Positions 29,362-37,267 of a stretch of DNA of 64,000 nucleotides are shown piece by piece. The stretch comes from Xanthomonas campestris pv. phormiicola (GTDB lineage: Bacteria > Pseudomonadota > Gammaproteobacteria > Xanthomonadales > Xanthomonadaceae), in assembly GCA_025666215.1 (NCBI GenBank), contig CP102593.1:1811001-1875000 (forward strand), in the 5' to 3' direction. Position 1 is the stretch's first letter. The number at the start of each line of letters is the position of its first letter. A program made the translations under genes and the position numbers. The notes beneath the pieces were generated by a model. It was not told the DNA's origin. It worked only from the letters and a program-made list of their open reading frames with translations, and searched no databases.

Positions 29362-29391
29362 ATGGCGGCGGCACGTGGCGTGCGATGCGTT

Positions 29392-29748
29392 TGTTTGCCG
29401 GCTTGCGCGCAAAAAAAGCTGCGTCGGTCGCGGCCGCACACAGCCGCTGCGGTACGACGCCAGCACCGCCTCCAATCCGCTGCCGCAGCAGCCCTGCACG
29501 GAAAGACAGCGGCGCCGCACTCCTGCGAATCCCCAATCCCGAATCCCCAATCCCGGCCCCTCCATGTGTTTGCCGGCTTGCGCACAAATAAAGCCGCATC
29601 CGTCGCGGCCGCACACAGCCGCTGCGGTACGACGCCAGCACCGCCTCCAATCCGCTGCCGCAGCAGCCCTGCACGGAAAGACAGCGGCGCCGCGCTCCTG
29701 CCAATCCCCAATCCCGAATCCCCAATCCCCAATCCCGGCCCCTCCATG
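29392..29748. repeat. Tandem duplication of a 175-bp intergenic unit containing 7-nt repeats
   Basis: Unit 1 (29392-29566) and unit 2 (29567-29748) are nearly identical, each running from TGTTTGCCGGCTTGCGC to GGCCCCTCCATG. Substitutions cluster near the unit starts. Unit 2 is 7 nt longer because it carries one more AATCCCC heptamer in its internal array. The pair lies between the OPT gene terminator and the next S9 peptidase gene and contains no credible gene. Confidence 0.9.
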
Positions 29749-29819
29749 ACTTCATGCCTTTGCACCGCGCCCGCCCGCGCGCCTACCATCGACGTTTTGC
29801 CGTGTTCCGGAGACGCCCG

Positions 29820-31889
29820 ATGACCTTGCGCTACGCCTTGCTGCCCCTGTGCCTGCTGACCGCGCTGCCTGCGCTGGCGGCGACCCGCGGTTTCGATGTC
29901 CGCGACATGGTGGCGCTGGACCGGGTGTCCTCGCCGTTGTTGACGCCCGACGGCGGCACGGTGATCTTCGCCAAGCGGCAGGTGGACAAGGCCAGCGACA
30001 AGGCCAGCACCGGACTGTGGCTGCGCAATCTGCGTACCCGCGATGCGGCGCCGCCGAAGCAACTGACCCCGAACGGCTGGAACGTCAATTCGCCGGAGCT
30101 GTCGGCCGACGGCAAGACCGTGTACTTCCTCAGCGCCAAGTCCGGCCGCCAGCAGCTGTACGCGCTGCCGCTGGCCGGCGGCGCGCCGCGCCAGCTCACC
30201 GACTTCGCGCTGGACGTGGACAGCTACCACGTCGCGCCGCAGGGCGACCGCGTCGCCTTCAGCGCCGGCGTGTTCCAGGACTGCGGCTCGGACCTGGGTT
30301 GCACGCAGAAGCGGCTGGACGCGAAGAAGAACGCCAAGGCCAGCGGCGTGGTGTTCGACCAGTTGTTCGTGCGCCACTGGGACACCTGGAACGATGGCCG
30401 CCGCAACAGCCTGTTCGTCGCGCCGCTGCCCGGCGACGCCAAGGCCAAGCCGGTGGTCGGCGCCTCGGCGATCAGCGTCACCCTGGCCGGCGACATTCCG
30501 TCCAAGCCGTTCGGCGGCAGCGAGGACTACACCTGGGCGCCGGACGGGCAGTCGCTGGTGGCCAGCGTGCGCGTGGCCGGGCGCGAGGAGCCGTGGTCGA
30601 CCAACTTCGACCTGTACCGGCTGGACGCGGCGGGCAAGGCCGCGCCGGTCAACCTGACCGCGGCCAACCCGGCCTGGGACGCCGGCCCGGTGTTCTCCGC
30701 CGACGGCAAGACCCTGTACTACCGCGCGATGAAGCGTCCCGGTTTCGAGGCCGACCGCTTCGGCCTGATGGCGATGGACCTGGCCAGCGGCAAGACCCGC
30801 GAGATCGCGCCGCAGTGGGACCGCTCGGCCGGCGAGATCGTGCCCTCGGCCGACGGCGCCACCGTCTACACCACCGCCGACGACCTCGGCCAGCACCCGT
30901 TGTTCGCGGTGAATGTCGCCAGCGGCAAGGTCGCGACCGTGGTCGCCGACGGCCACGTCGGCGCGCCGACGCTCGCCGGCAGCACCCTGGCCTACACCCT
31001 CAACAGCCTCAAGAGCGGCGACCAGGTGTTCGTCGCCGCTGCCGACGGCCAGCATCCGCGCGCGATCACCGCCAGCGCCGGCGACCAGCTCCCGGACGTG
31101 GCCTTCGGCGACTACGAGCAGTTCCAGTTCAAGGGCTGGAACGACGAGACCGTGCACGGTTACGTGGTCAAGCCGTACAACTACCAGCCGGGCAAGACCT
31201 ATCCGGTCGCGTTCCTGATCCACGGCGGCCCGCAGGGCAGCTTCGGCAACGGCTGGAGCAACCGCTGGAATCCGCAGACCTACGCGGGCCAGGGCTACGC
31301 CGTGGTGATGATCGATTTCCACGGCTCCACCGGCTACGGCCAGGCGTTCACCGACGCGATCAGCCAGCACTGGGGCGACCGCCCGCTGGAAGACCTGCAG
31401 AAGGGCTGGGCCGCGGCACAGCAGCAGTACAAGTTCCTCGATGGCGACAAGGCCTGCGCGCTCGGCGCCAGCTACGGCGGCTACATGGTGTACTGGATGG
31501 CCGGCAACTGGAACCAGCCGTGGAAGTGCCTGGTCGACCACGACGGCGTGTTCGACAACCGCATGATGGGCTACGCCACCGAGGAACTGTGGTTCAGCGA
31601 GTGGGAGAACGGCGGCACGCCGTGGCAGAACCCGGCCGGCTACGAGAAGTTCAACCCGGTGCTGCACGTGGACAAGTGGAAGGTGCCGATGCTGGTGATC
31701 CACGGCCAGCAGGATTTCCGCATCCCGGTGGAGCAGGGCCTGGCCGCGTTCAGCGCGCTGCAGCGCAAGGGCATCGCCTCCAAGTTCCTGTACTTCCCGG
31801 ACGAGAACCACTGGGTGTTGAAGCCGCAGAACAGCATCCTGTGGCACGACACGGTCAATGGGTGGTTGAAGCAGCATATCGGGCAGTGA
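29820..31889 (+). CDS. Secreted S9-family prolyl oligopeptidase-like dipeptidyl peptidase
   Basis: A 689-residue peptidase. The signal peptide MTLRYALLPLCLLTALPALA leads into a WD40/TolB-like propeller (SPELSADGKTVYFLSAKSG, PVFSADGKTLYYRAMKRPGFEADR) and a C-terminal hydrolase domain: FLIHGGPQGSFGNGWSNRWNPQ, VVMIDFHGSTGYGQAF, the nucleophile elbow GASYGGYMVYWMAGN near residue 557, HGQQDFRIPVEQG for Asp, and PDENHWVLKPQN for His. The catalytic triad is complete. It resembles dipeptidyl-peptidase 5/acylaminoacyl-peptidase types. Its promoter must lie in or next to the duplicated repeat upstream. Confidence 0.93.
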   Translation: MTLRYALLPLCLLTALPALAATRGFDVRDMVALDRVSSPLLTPDGGTVIFAKRQVDKASDKASTGLWLRNLRTRDAAPPKQLTPNGWNVNSPELSADGKTVYFLSAKSGRQQLYALPLAGGAPRQLTDFALDVDSYHVAPQGDRVAFSAGVFQDCGSDLGCTQKRLDAKKNAKASGVVFDQLFVRHWDTWNDGRRNSLFVAPLPGDAKAKPVVGASAISVTLAGDIPSKPFGGSEDYTWAPDGQSLVASVRVAGREEPWSTNFDLYRLDAAGKAAPVNLTAANPAWDAGPVFSADGKTLYYRAMKRPGFEADRFGLMAMDLASGKTREIAPQWDRSAGEIVPSADGATVYTTADDLGQHPLFAVNVASGKVATVVADGHVGAPTLAGSTLAYTLNSLKSGDQVFVAAADGQHPRAITASAGDQLPDVAFGDYEQFQFKGWNDETVHGYVVKPYNYQPGKTYPVAFLIHGGPQGSFGNGWSNRWNPQTYAGQGYAVVMIDFHGSTGYGQAFTDAISQHWGDRPLEDLQKGWAAAQQQYKFLDGDKACALGASYGGYMVYWMAGNWNQPWKCLVDHDGVFDNRMMGYATEELWFSEWENGGTPWQNPAGYEKFNPVLHVDKWKVPMLVIHGQQDFRIPVEQGLAAFSALQRKGIASKFLYFPDENHWVLKPQNSILWHDTVNGWLKQHIGQ

Positions 31890-31893
31890 GGCC

Positions 31894-32148
31894 GGGATTG
31901 GGGATTCGGGACTCGGGACTCGGGACTCGGGACTCGGGACTCGGGACTCGGGACTCGGGACTCGGGACTCGGGACTCGGGACTCGGGACTCGGGACTCGG
32001 GACTCGGGACTCGGGACTCGGGACGGGTCTCACTCGTGAGTGAGTCACTCCGTCCGTTGTGTCGATCGACGGCGCGGTGCTCGAGTCCGCACCATCCGGC
32101 TTTGCTTTTACGAGTCCCGAGTCCCCCGTCCCGAGTCCCGACTCCCCA
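31894..32148. repeat. Long GGGACTC array (16 perfect units) with facing arm
   Basis: Positions 31894-31907 hold GGGATTG and GGGATTC, then 16 perfect GGGACTC units run to 32019 and a partial unit to 32024. A facing arm of CGAGTCC/CGACTCC units spans about 32111-32148, ending at the start codon of the next gene. The spacer between arms is about 85 nt. This is the largest member of the 7-nt family in the window. Confidence 0.95.
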
Positions 32149-33378
32149 ATGATCCACAACGACATCGTCATCTTCGGCCTGATCGCCGCCACGCTCGGCG
32201 CGGTGTTCTGGACCGCGGCGCGGCCGCGCGGGTTCTGGAAGCGCTTCTATGGCGTGGTGCCGGCGCTGCTGCTGTGCTACCTGATTCCCGGCATCTACAA
32301 CACCGTCGGCCTGATCGACGGGCAGCACAACCGCCTCTACGACCCGGTCGCGCGCGACGTGCTGCTGCCGGCGGCGCTGGTGCTGCTGACCCTCACCATC
32401 GACCTGAAGGGCATCCTGCGCCTGGGCCCGAAGCTGGTGGCGATGTACCTGGGTGCCTCCTTCAGCATCATGCTCGGCGCGGTGGTCGCGTTCCAGCTGA
32501 TGAAGTGGCTGCACCCGGCCACGGTGGCCGGCGATACCTGGGCCGGCATGGCCGCGCTGGCCGGCAGCTGGATCGGCGGCGGCGCCAACATGCTGGCGAT
32601 GCGCGAGGTGTTCGACGTCGATGCCACCACCTTCGGCCAGTTCGCGGTGGTCGATGTCGGCGTCGGCTACGTGTGGATGGCGCTGCTGATCTTCCTTGCC
32701 CCGCGCGCGGCGGCGATCGACGCACGCAGCGGCGCCGACACCAGCGGCATCGACGATCTCAAGCAGCGCATCGCGCAGTTCCAGGCCCAGCACGAGCGCG
32801 TCGCCAGCCTGACCGACCTGATGCTGATCGTCGGCCTCGCCTTCGGCGCGGTCGGCCTGGCGCATGCGATCGCGGCGCCGACCGCGGCGTGGTTCGACGC
32901 CCACGTCGGCTGGGCCAGGCAGTTCAGCCTCGGCTCGCCGTTCGTGTGGGTGGTGGTGCTGTCCACCACCCTCGGCCTGCTGCTGAGTTTCACCCGCGCA
33001 CGCACCCTGGAAGGCGCCGGCGCCTCGCGCATCGGCTCGCTGCTGCTGTATTTCCTGATCGCCTGCATCGGCATGCAGATGGACCTGCTGGCGCTGTTCG
33101 ACCGCCCGTGGATCTTCCTGCTCGGGCTGATCTGGCTGTGCGTGCACGTCGTGCTGCTGCTGGCGCTGGGCAAGCTGCTGCGGGTGCCGTTCTTCTATTT
33201 CGCGATCGGCTCGCAGAGCAACGTCGGCGGCCCGGCCTCGGCGCCGGTGGTGGCGGCCGCGTTCCATCCGGCGCTGGCGCCGGTCGGCGTGCTGCTGGGC
33301 ACGATGGGCTACGCCACCGGCACCTACCTGGCGTATCTGGTCGGGATCACCTTGCGCGCGATGGCGGGCGCGGGCTGA
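32149..33378 (+). CDS. DUF819-family membrane protein
   Basis: A 409-residue inner-membrane protein with about 10-11 TM helices, matching DUF819 (YjcL-like), a family of unknown function that resembles ion/solute transporters. Blocks seen: TWAGMAALAGSWIGGGANMLAMREVF near residue 125, FAVVDVGVGYVWMALL near residue 165, and AIGSQSNVGGPASAPVVAAAFHP near residue 345. The glycine-rich helices are typical. The ATG at 32149 abuts the right arm of the GGGACTC element, and no Shine-Dalgarno sequence precedes it. The frame is open 30 codons upstream through the repeat (MSIDGAVL), so a longer, repeat-derived N-terminus is possible. Confidence 0.88.
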   Translation: MIHNDIVIFGLIAATLGAVFWTAARPRGFWKRFYGVVPALLLCYLIPGIYNTVGLIDGQHNRLYDPVARDVLLPAALVLLTLTIDLKGILRLGPKLVAMYLGASFSIMLGAVVAFQLMKWLHPATVAGDTWAGMAALAGSWIGGGANMLAMREVFDVDATTFGQFAVVDVGVGYVWMALLIFLAPRAAAIDARSGADTSGIDDLKQRIAQFQAQHERVASLTDLMLIVGLAFGAVGLAHAIAAPTAAWFDAHVGWARQFSLGSPFVWVVVLSTTLGLLLSFTRARTLEGAGASRIGSLLLYFLIACIGMQMDLLALFDRPWIFLLGLIWLCVHVVLLLALGKLLRVPFFYFAIGSQSNVGGPASAPVVAAAFHPALAPVGVLLGTMGYATGTYLAYLVGITLRAMAGAG

Positions 33379-33410
33379 ACACAGGCTCAGCGATGTGCCT
33401 GAAGAAGAAT

Positions 33411-33436
33411 GTGGGAGCGACTGAAGTCGCTCCCAC
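33411..33436. repeat. Short palindromic repeat (GCGACTGAAGTCGC core)
   Basis: A perfect 26-bp palindrome with GTGGGAGCGACTG facing its own complement, between convergent genes. It is an empty copy of the palindromic family that carries the MITEs at 36.6 and 40.8 kb, and it may act as a terminator. Confidence 0.85.
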
Positions 33437-33519
33437 AGCGAGCACCCTGGTCTGGGGAAGTGGAATCGGCATGGACGCGAAGGGCGCAGGCTGGCCGGCC
33501 TGCGCCATGACCGAGGCGC

Positions 33520-34716
33520 CTACGGCTGCAGCGCCACGCGCCGCTGCTGCTCTTCCTGCTGCGGCAGGGTCGCCTGCAGGTTCTGCTGCTGCAACTGGCC
33601 GACGTTGGCCTGCGCCGGTTCGTTGGCCGCCGCCGCGGTCTGCACCTGGCTGCGCAGGTGCGCCGGGTCGTCGGCGCGGCCCTGCACCGCGAACAGGCGG
33701 TCGCCGTCGCGGCTGGGGACCAGTTGGTCGATCCGTTTCAGGCCATCGTGGCCGGCCTGCGCGGCGACGCTGGCGGCGGTGTTGAGGAACGCCGCATCGT
33801 CGCGCAAACCCAGACGCTCGCGCTGCCCGTCCAACTGCACCACCGCATCGTTGAACAGGCGGCTGCCGGTGGACATGCTGCGTTCCTGGGGCTGCGCGTG
33901 GCTCTGCGCGTCCAGTTCCTGCGCCTTGATCACCGAGTCGATGCCGTGCAGGTCCAGCCGATGCTTGAGCATCATCCCCGGCACCAGGCGCTGGCCGAAC
34001 GACAGCGGATCCGGGTCCGGCAACTGGATCTGGTGGCCGGCGGCGTCGGGCATCGCCCATTTCAGCGGGATGCTGTCTTCCTGCAGGTGGGTCAGCAGTT
34101 CGTTCTTGACGTGGTAGCCGCGGATCAATCCATCGGCGGCGTAGTCCTTGGCCGCGGACGCGTCCAGGCCTTCGCGCTCCAGGGTGCGGTCGTTGACCCC
34201 GGCGGCGTTGTAGGTGACCGCCGGCACGTCGTTGACCATCGCCGAGGCCGCGGCCAAACCGCCGCCGAGCGAATGCCCGGAGATCATCAGGTCCTGGCCG
34301 AACGCCTGCCTGGCCTGGCTGCCGAGCTGGATCGCCGAGGCGTACTGCGCGTCGGCGAAGCCCAGGCCCTGGCCGATGTTGTGCTTCCAGTCCTTGCCTT
34401 CGTCGGTGCCGCAGAACGCCAGCACCACGTTGCCCTGGTCGTTGCGGTAGAACGCGGCATCGAAGCCGCTCTTGGCATCGTGCAGCATGCCCGGATCGAT
34501 GCCGGCGCGCTGCACCGCGCCGTCGTCCAGGCGGGTCCAGCCGTCGGGCAGCGCAGCGAAGCTTTCCGCGCCGCCGGCGCGGCGCTGGGCGGCGGTGGTG
34601 TACAGATCCTGCAGCAGGGCAGGAAGTTGCGTGTCCACCGGCTGCGGCTGCTGGCCGCGCACGGCCTCGGCGAACGGGGCGGACGCGGCGCTATCGGAAA
34701 GGTCGTTCTGGCTCAT
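33520..34716 (-). CDS. Type IV secretion antibacterial effector: lipase domain plus XVIPCD
   Basis: A 398-residue protein without a signal peptide. Residues about 35-250 form a lipase-like alpha/beta hydrolase (DUF2974/lipase-3 type), with VVLAFCGTDEGKDW and the nucleophile elbow ISGHSLGGGLAAA (Ser149). From about residue 275 a Xanthomonas VirD4-interacting conserved domain follows: RLFNDAVVQLDGQRERLGLRD, KRIDQLVPSRDGDRLFAVQG, DPAHLRSQVQTAAA, and a Gln-rich tail (GQLQQQNLQATLPQQEEQQ). That layout marks X-Tfe effectors delivered by the chromosomal killing T4SS. The upstream ankyrin gene, 34 bp away, is the likely immunity gene. AAGGAA precedes the ATG. The T4SS itself is outside the window. 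Confidence 0.88.
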   Translation of the reverse strand: MSQNDLSDSAASAPFAEAVRGQQPQPVDTQLPALLQDLYTTAAQRRAGGAESFAALPDGWTRLDDGAVQRAGIDPGMLHDAKSGFDAAFYRNDQGNVVLAFCGTDEGKDWKHNIGQGLGFADAQYASAIQLGSQARQAFGQDLMISGHSLGGGLAAASAMVNDVPAVTYNAAGVNDRTLEREGLDASAAKDYAADGLIRGYHVKNELLTHLQEDSIPLKWAMPDAAGHQIQLPDPDPLSFGQRLVPGMMLKHRLDLHGIDSVIKAQELDAQSHAQPQERSMSTGSRLFNDAVVQLDGQRERLGLRDDAAFLNTAASVAAQAGHDGLKRIDQLVPSRDGDRLFAVQGRADDPAHLRSQVQTAAAANEPAQANVGQLQQQNLQATLPQQEEQQRRVALQP

Positions 34717-34750
34717 GCGCGGTTCCTTGCGAGTGTTGCGAACAGCCGCC

Positions 34751-35518
34751 TCAGCGGGTCGCTTCCAGGGGGATGTCGTGGGCGCTCAACCAGTCGCGTA
34801 CCGCGGCGCGGGTCTGCTGCGCGGCGCTGTTGAGCAGGCGCTCAGGCGTGGTGAAGAAATACGCCTGGAAGGTCTTCTGTTGCGCATTGCGCAGGCCCGG
34901 ATCGACCCCGGCCTGCAGCAGTTTCAGCACCCACGGGTTGCCGGCGCTGCTCTGCGCGGCCAGGTGCAGCAGCGAATTGCCGCTGGCATCGACCCGGTGC
35001 GGATCGGCGCCGGCCTGCAGCAGCAGCTGGATCTGCGCGTCGCGCTTGCTCTGCAACGCGCGGAACAGCGGCGTCCAGTTGCCGCGCGCGCTGACCGGAT
35101 CCACCGGCGCGCCATGCTGCAGCAGGATCTTCAGGTAGTGCGGGTCCTTGGCCATCGCGGCCATGTGCACCACGGTTTCCTGGTCCATGCCCGGTTCGGC
35201 CGGATTCGCGCCAGCGTCCAGCAAGGCACTGAGCGCGCGCGGCTGTTCGTTCCAGATCGCGTATTCGAGCAGGGTGACGTTCTGGTCGCCGTGCGCGGAC
35301 AGATCCACGCCGGGCGCCAGTGCGGCGATGCGCGCCGCGTCGCCGCGCGCGACGGCGGCGGCGATGTCGGCGAGGTGGGGATCGCGGAACGCGACCGAGT
35401 GATCCTGCAGCGTGGCTGACATGGCAGAGTGCTCCTTGGCGCCGGGCGGGGCGGCGCATGAGACCGAGATGGACATCGAGGTCGCAAGCGCGATCAGGAC
35501 GGGGAACTGCTTGCGCAT
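34751..35518 (-). CDS. Secreted ankyrin-repeat protein, probable immunity protein of the T4SS effector
   Basis: A 255-residue protein with an N-terminal signal (MRKQFPVLIALATSMSISVS) ending in a cysteine, SVSCAAPP, a weak lipobox, so it may be a periplasmic lipoprotein. Four to five ankyrin repeats follow (NVTLLEYAIWNEQPRALSALLDAGANP, GNWTPLFRALQSKRDAQIQLLLQAGADP, GNSLLHLAAQSSAGNPWVLKLLQAGVDP). It is first in a two-gene unit with the effector. Immunity proteins of this system act in the periplasm, which fits the signal. The role is inferred from position and localisation only. AAAAGGAG gives a strong ribosome site. Confidence 0.82.
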   Translation of the reverse strand: MRKQFPVLIALATSMSISVSCAAPPGAKEHSAMSATLQDHSVAFRDPHLADIAAAVARGDAARIAALAPGVDLSAHGDQNVTLLEYAIWNEQPRALSALLDAGANPAEPGMDQETVVHMAAMAKDPHYLKILLQHGAPVDPVSARGNWTPLFRALQSKRDAQIQLLLQAGADPHRVDASGNSLLHLAAQSSAGNPWVLKLLQAGVDPGLRNAQQKTFQAYFFTTPERLLNSAAQQTRAAVRDWLSAHDIPLEATR

Positions 35519-35850
35519 GGAGGGCTCCTTTTCCTGTTCGCGTTCCTGTTGCCGGTGGCGACGATCCTTGCCACCTTGGCCGATGCTAGCAGCTGCCTGG
35601 CGATGTTTCGGTAAGGTTTTGTGACCGCGCAGGCAGAACGGGTGCGCGGTTGGGCACCGGAGGGCGCCGCTTAACTCGAACCTAATGTTTGCGCCGGGGG
35701 GCGCCTCGGCGGCCTGCTTGCGCAAGGCGCCACACGTGCGCTGTTGCCTGGCACGAGCCCATGCCCGCCACGGCTGGCGCGTGCGCGTGCGCGCGCAGGC
35801 GGCGTACATGCGCAGCTGGGCATAATGCGGGTTTCGCCGAGGAGCCTGCG
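35519..35850. promoter_or_regulatory. Divergent intergenic region, ankyrin and HAD genes
   Basis: About 330 bp separating divergent genes. It should hold the promoter of the effector-immunity unit and of the HAD gene. No convincing -35/-10 pair, repeat or small gene was seen. Confidence 0.4.
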
Positions 35851-36537
35851 ATGACGGCCACACCCTTCGACCTGTTGATCAGCGACTGCGACGGGGTGCT
35901 CGTCGACAGCGAAGTGCTGGCCGACCGGGTCATGTTCGATGCGCTGGGCGCCTATGTGCCGCGAGCCGAGCTGGAGGCCTACCTTGCCGGCAGCTTCGGC
36001 CAGACCGCGCACGAGATCGTGGAGCGGGTGCAACGGCATTTCGCGGTGACCCTGCCGGCGGGCCTGTTCGAGGAAATCCGGCAGCGTTCGGAAGCGTTGA
36101 TCGCCGCCGAAGTGCAGCCGATCGACGGCGTGCGCGAGGCCTTGCTGGCGCTGCCGCTGCCGCTGGCGGTCGCCTCCAACAGCCAGCGTCACAGCGTGGT
36201 GGCGTCGGTGGCGCGTGCCGGGCTGAGCGAGCGGGTGAACGGCAACCTCTTCAGCGCCGACATGGTGGCGCGGCCGAAGCCGGCGCCGGACGTCTACCTG
36301 CTGGCCGCGCGCACCCTGGGCGTGGCGCCGCCGCGCTGCCTGGTGATCGAGGACAGCGCCACCGGCGCCAGCGCGGCGCTGGCCGCGGGCATGACCGTGA
36401 TCGGGTTCACCGGCGCGGCGCATATCCCGCCGGGGCATGCCGAAACGCTGCGTCACCTCGGCGTGGCGGCGGTGATGGAGCACATGCGGCAGTTGCCGCA
36501 GGTCTACGCCGAACTGGTGCGCGCGGCGGCGGCGTAG
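35851..36537 (+). CDS. HAD-superfamily phosphatase (beta-PGM/YfbT-like)
   Basis: A 228-residue HAD subfamily IA hydrolase. Motif I is LLISDCDGVLVDSE (nucleophile D12, acid D14), motif II PLAVASNSQRHS, motif III KPAPDVYLLAARTLGV, and motif IV CLVIEDSATGASAALAAGM. The cap domain lies between residues about 20 and 85. It probably removes phosphate from a sugar phosphate or phosphoglycolate; the exact substrate cannot be called. GAGGAG precedes the ATG at 35851. Upstream in-frame starts give an Arg/Cys-rich unlike extension. Confidence 0.92.
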   Translation: MTATPFDLLISDCDGVLVDSEVLADRVMFDALGAYVPRAELEAYLAGSFGQTAHEIVERVQRHFAVTLPAGLFEEIRQRSEALIAAEVQPIDGVREALLALPLPLAVASNSQRHSVVASVARAGLSERVNGNLFSADMVARPKPAPDVYLLAARTLGVAPPRCLVIEDSATGASAALAAGMTVIGFTGAAHIPPGHAETLRHLGVAAVMEHMRQLPQVYAELVRAAAA

Positions 36538-37042
36538 CTTCGAGCAGGAAGCAGTCGGGACTGCAGTCCCTCCCACAGTGCACCCAGCCAGCTGGCCGCA
36601 GGTCCTTGTGGGAGCGACTTCAGGGCACCTCTAATAACCCCAAAAAACTCGACTAAAACGCTCGCAAGTCATTGATGCGCATAGTGCGAAATTTTTGGAA
36701 TCGAGGTTATTAGAGGTGCCCTTCAGTCGCGACGAACGTGCTGCCGGGTGGTGACGACATGCCCTGGCTGCGCCGCTCGCCGGCGTTTCGCCGTGGAGCG
36801 TGGTGGATGGCGAGAGTGGCCGCGGACCGCTTCTCCTCATTCGTAGTGCGCCGCTGCTCCGTGCTGCCTGTCGCGACTGAAGTCGACTCCTGCCTGCGTA
36901 GCGGTGCGTGTTCAACGTAAGTGGTAGCGCATGTTCACGCACCGAAGCGGCATCGCGTGCGTCCGAAGCCGCGATGCCCGCAGACACCGGACTCCCGCTG
37001 TCACCAATCCCGAATCTCGAATCACAAATCCCGGCATCTCAC
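36538..37042. other. Repeat-dense intergenic region between HAD gene and ybdD
   Basis: About 500 bp without a gene. It holds a degenerate palindromic repeat (36546-36580), the MITE-interrupted palindrome (36606-36735), a further GTCGCGACTGAAGTCG arm near 36870, and a single 7-nt arm (37004-37032, AATCCCGAATC type). Confidence 0.7.
36623..36721. mobile_element. MITE copy A (99 bp, 17-bp TIRs, TTCA target duplication)
   Basis: It begins GGGCACCTCTAATAACC and ends with the exact complement. The direct repeats TTCA flank it at 36619-36622 and 36722-36725. It lies inside a GCGACTTCAGTCGC palindromic repeat, splitting it at TTCA. No transposase gene is present. Copy B at 40780-40877 is the same element inverted, with 5 substitutions and 1 indel by eye. 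Confidence 0.9.
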
Positions 37043-37267
37043 TCAACAGCACCGAAACCCGCTCTTGCCGCCATAGCGCGCTTCCTGGCGCTCGCGGAAG
37101 AAGGTCTTGTAGTCCATCGGTTGCCGGTCGGGATGTTTCTCCAGCACGTGCCGCACGTAGTTGTCGTAGTCGGGAATGCCGCAGCACAGCCGCGCGGTCT
37201 GCACCAGGCGCCGCCACAGCCGGCGGTGCGCCTGGTACTGCCCGACCGGAACCAGGTCGTTGCGCAT
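37043..37267 (-). CDS. YbdD/YjiX-family small protein (DUF466)
   Basis: A 74-residue protein that matches YbdD, the usual partner encoded after CstA-type transporters: [51 protein letters not shown] is the family core. Its ATG overlaps the cstA stop by one base (TGATG), so translation is coupled. In E. coli the YbdD/YjiX proteins are needed for pyruvate uptake by their CstA/BtsT partner. The C-terminus GGKSGFRCC is typical. Confidence 0.93.
   Translation of the reverse strand: MRNDLVPVGQYQAHRRLWRRLVQTARLCCGIPDYDNYVRHVLEKHPDRQPMDYKTFFRERQEARYGGKSGFRCC

Noticed and set aside
31894..32024. Possible CRISPR array or minisatellite-encoded protein from the GGGACTC tandem
   Set aside because: Units are 7 nt with no spacers, and the long translated frames (Ser-Pro-Glu-Ser-Arg-type repeats) are just the heptamer read in codons.
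29109..32192. A 1027-codon minus-strand open frame opposite the S9 peptidase gene
   Set aside because: It runs through two repeat elements and mirrors the peptidase; composition is typical of antisense frames.
36623..36721. MITE considered as a small RNA gene or attenuator
   Set aside because: Perfect terminal repeats, target duplications and a second inverted copy identify it as a mobile element.
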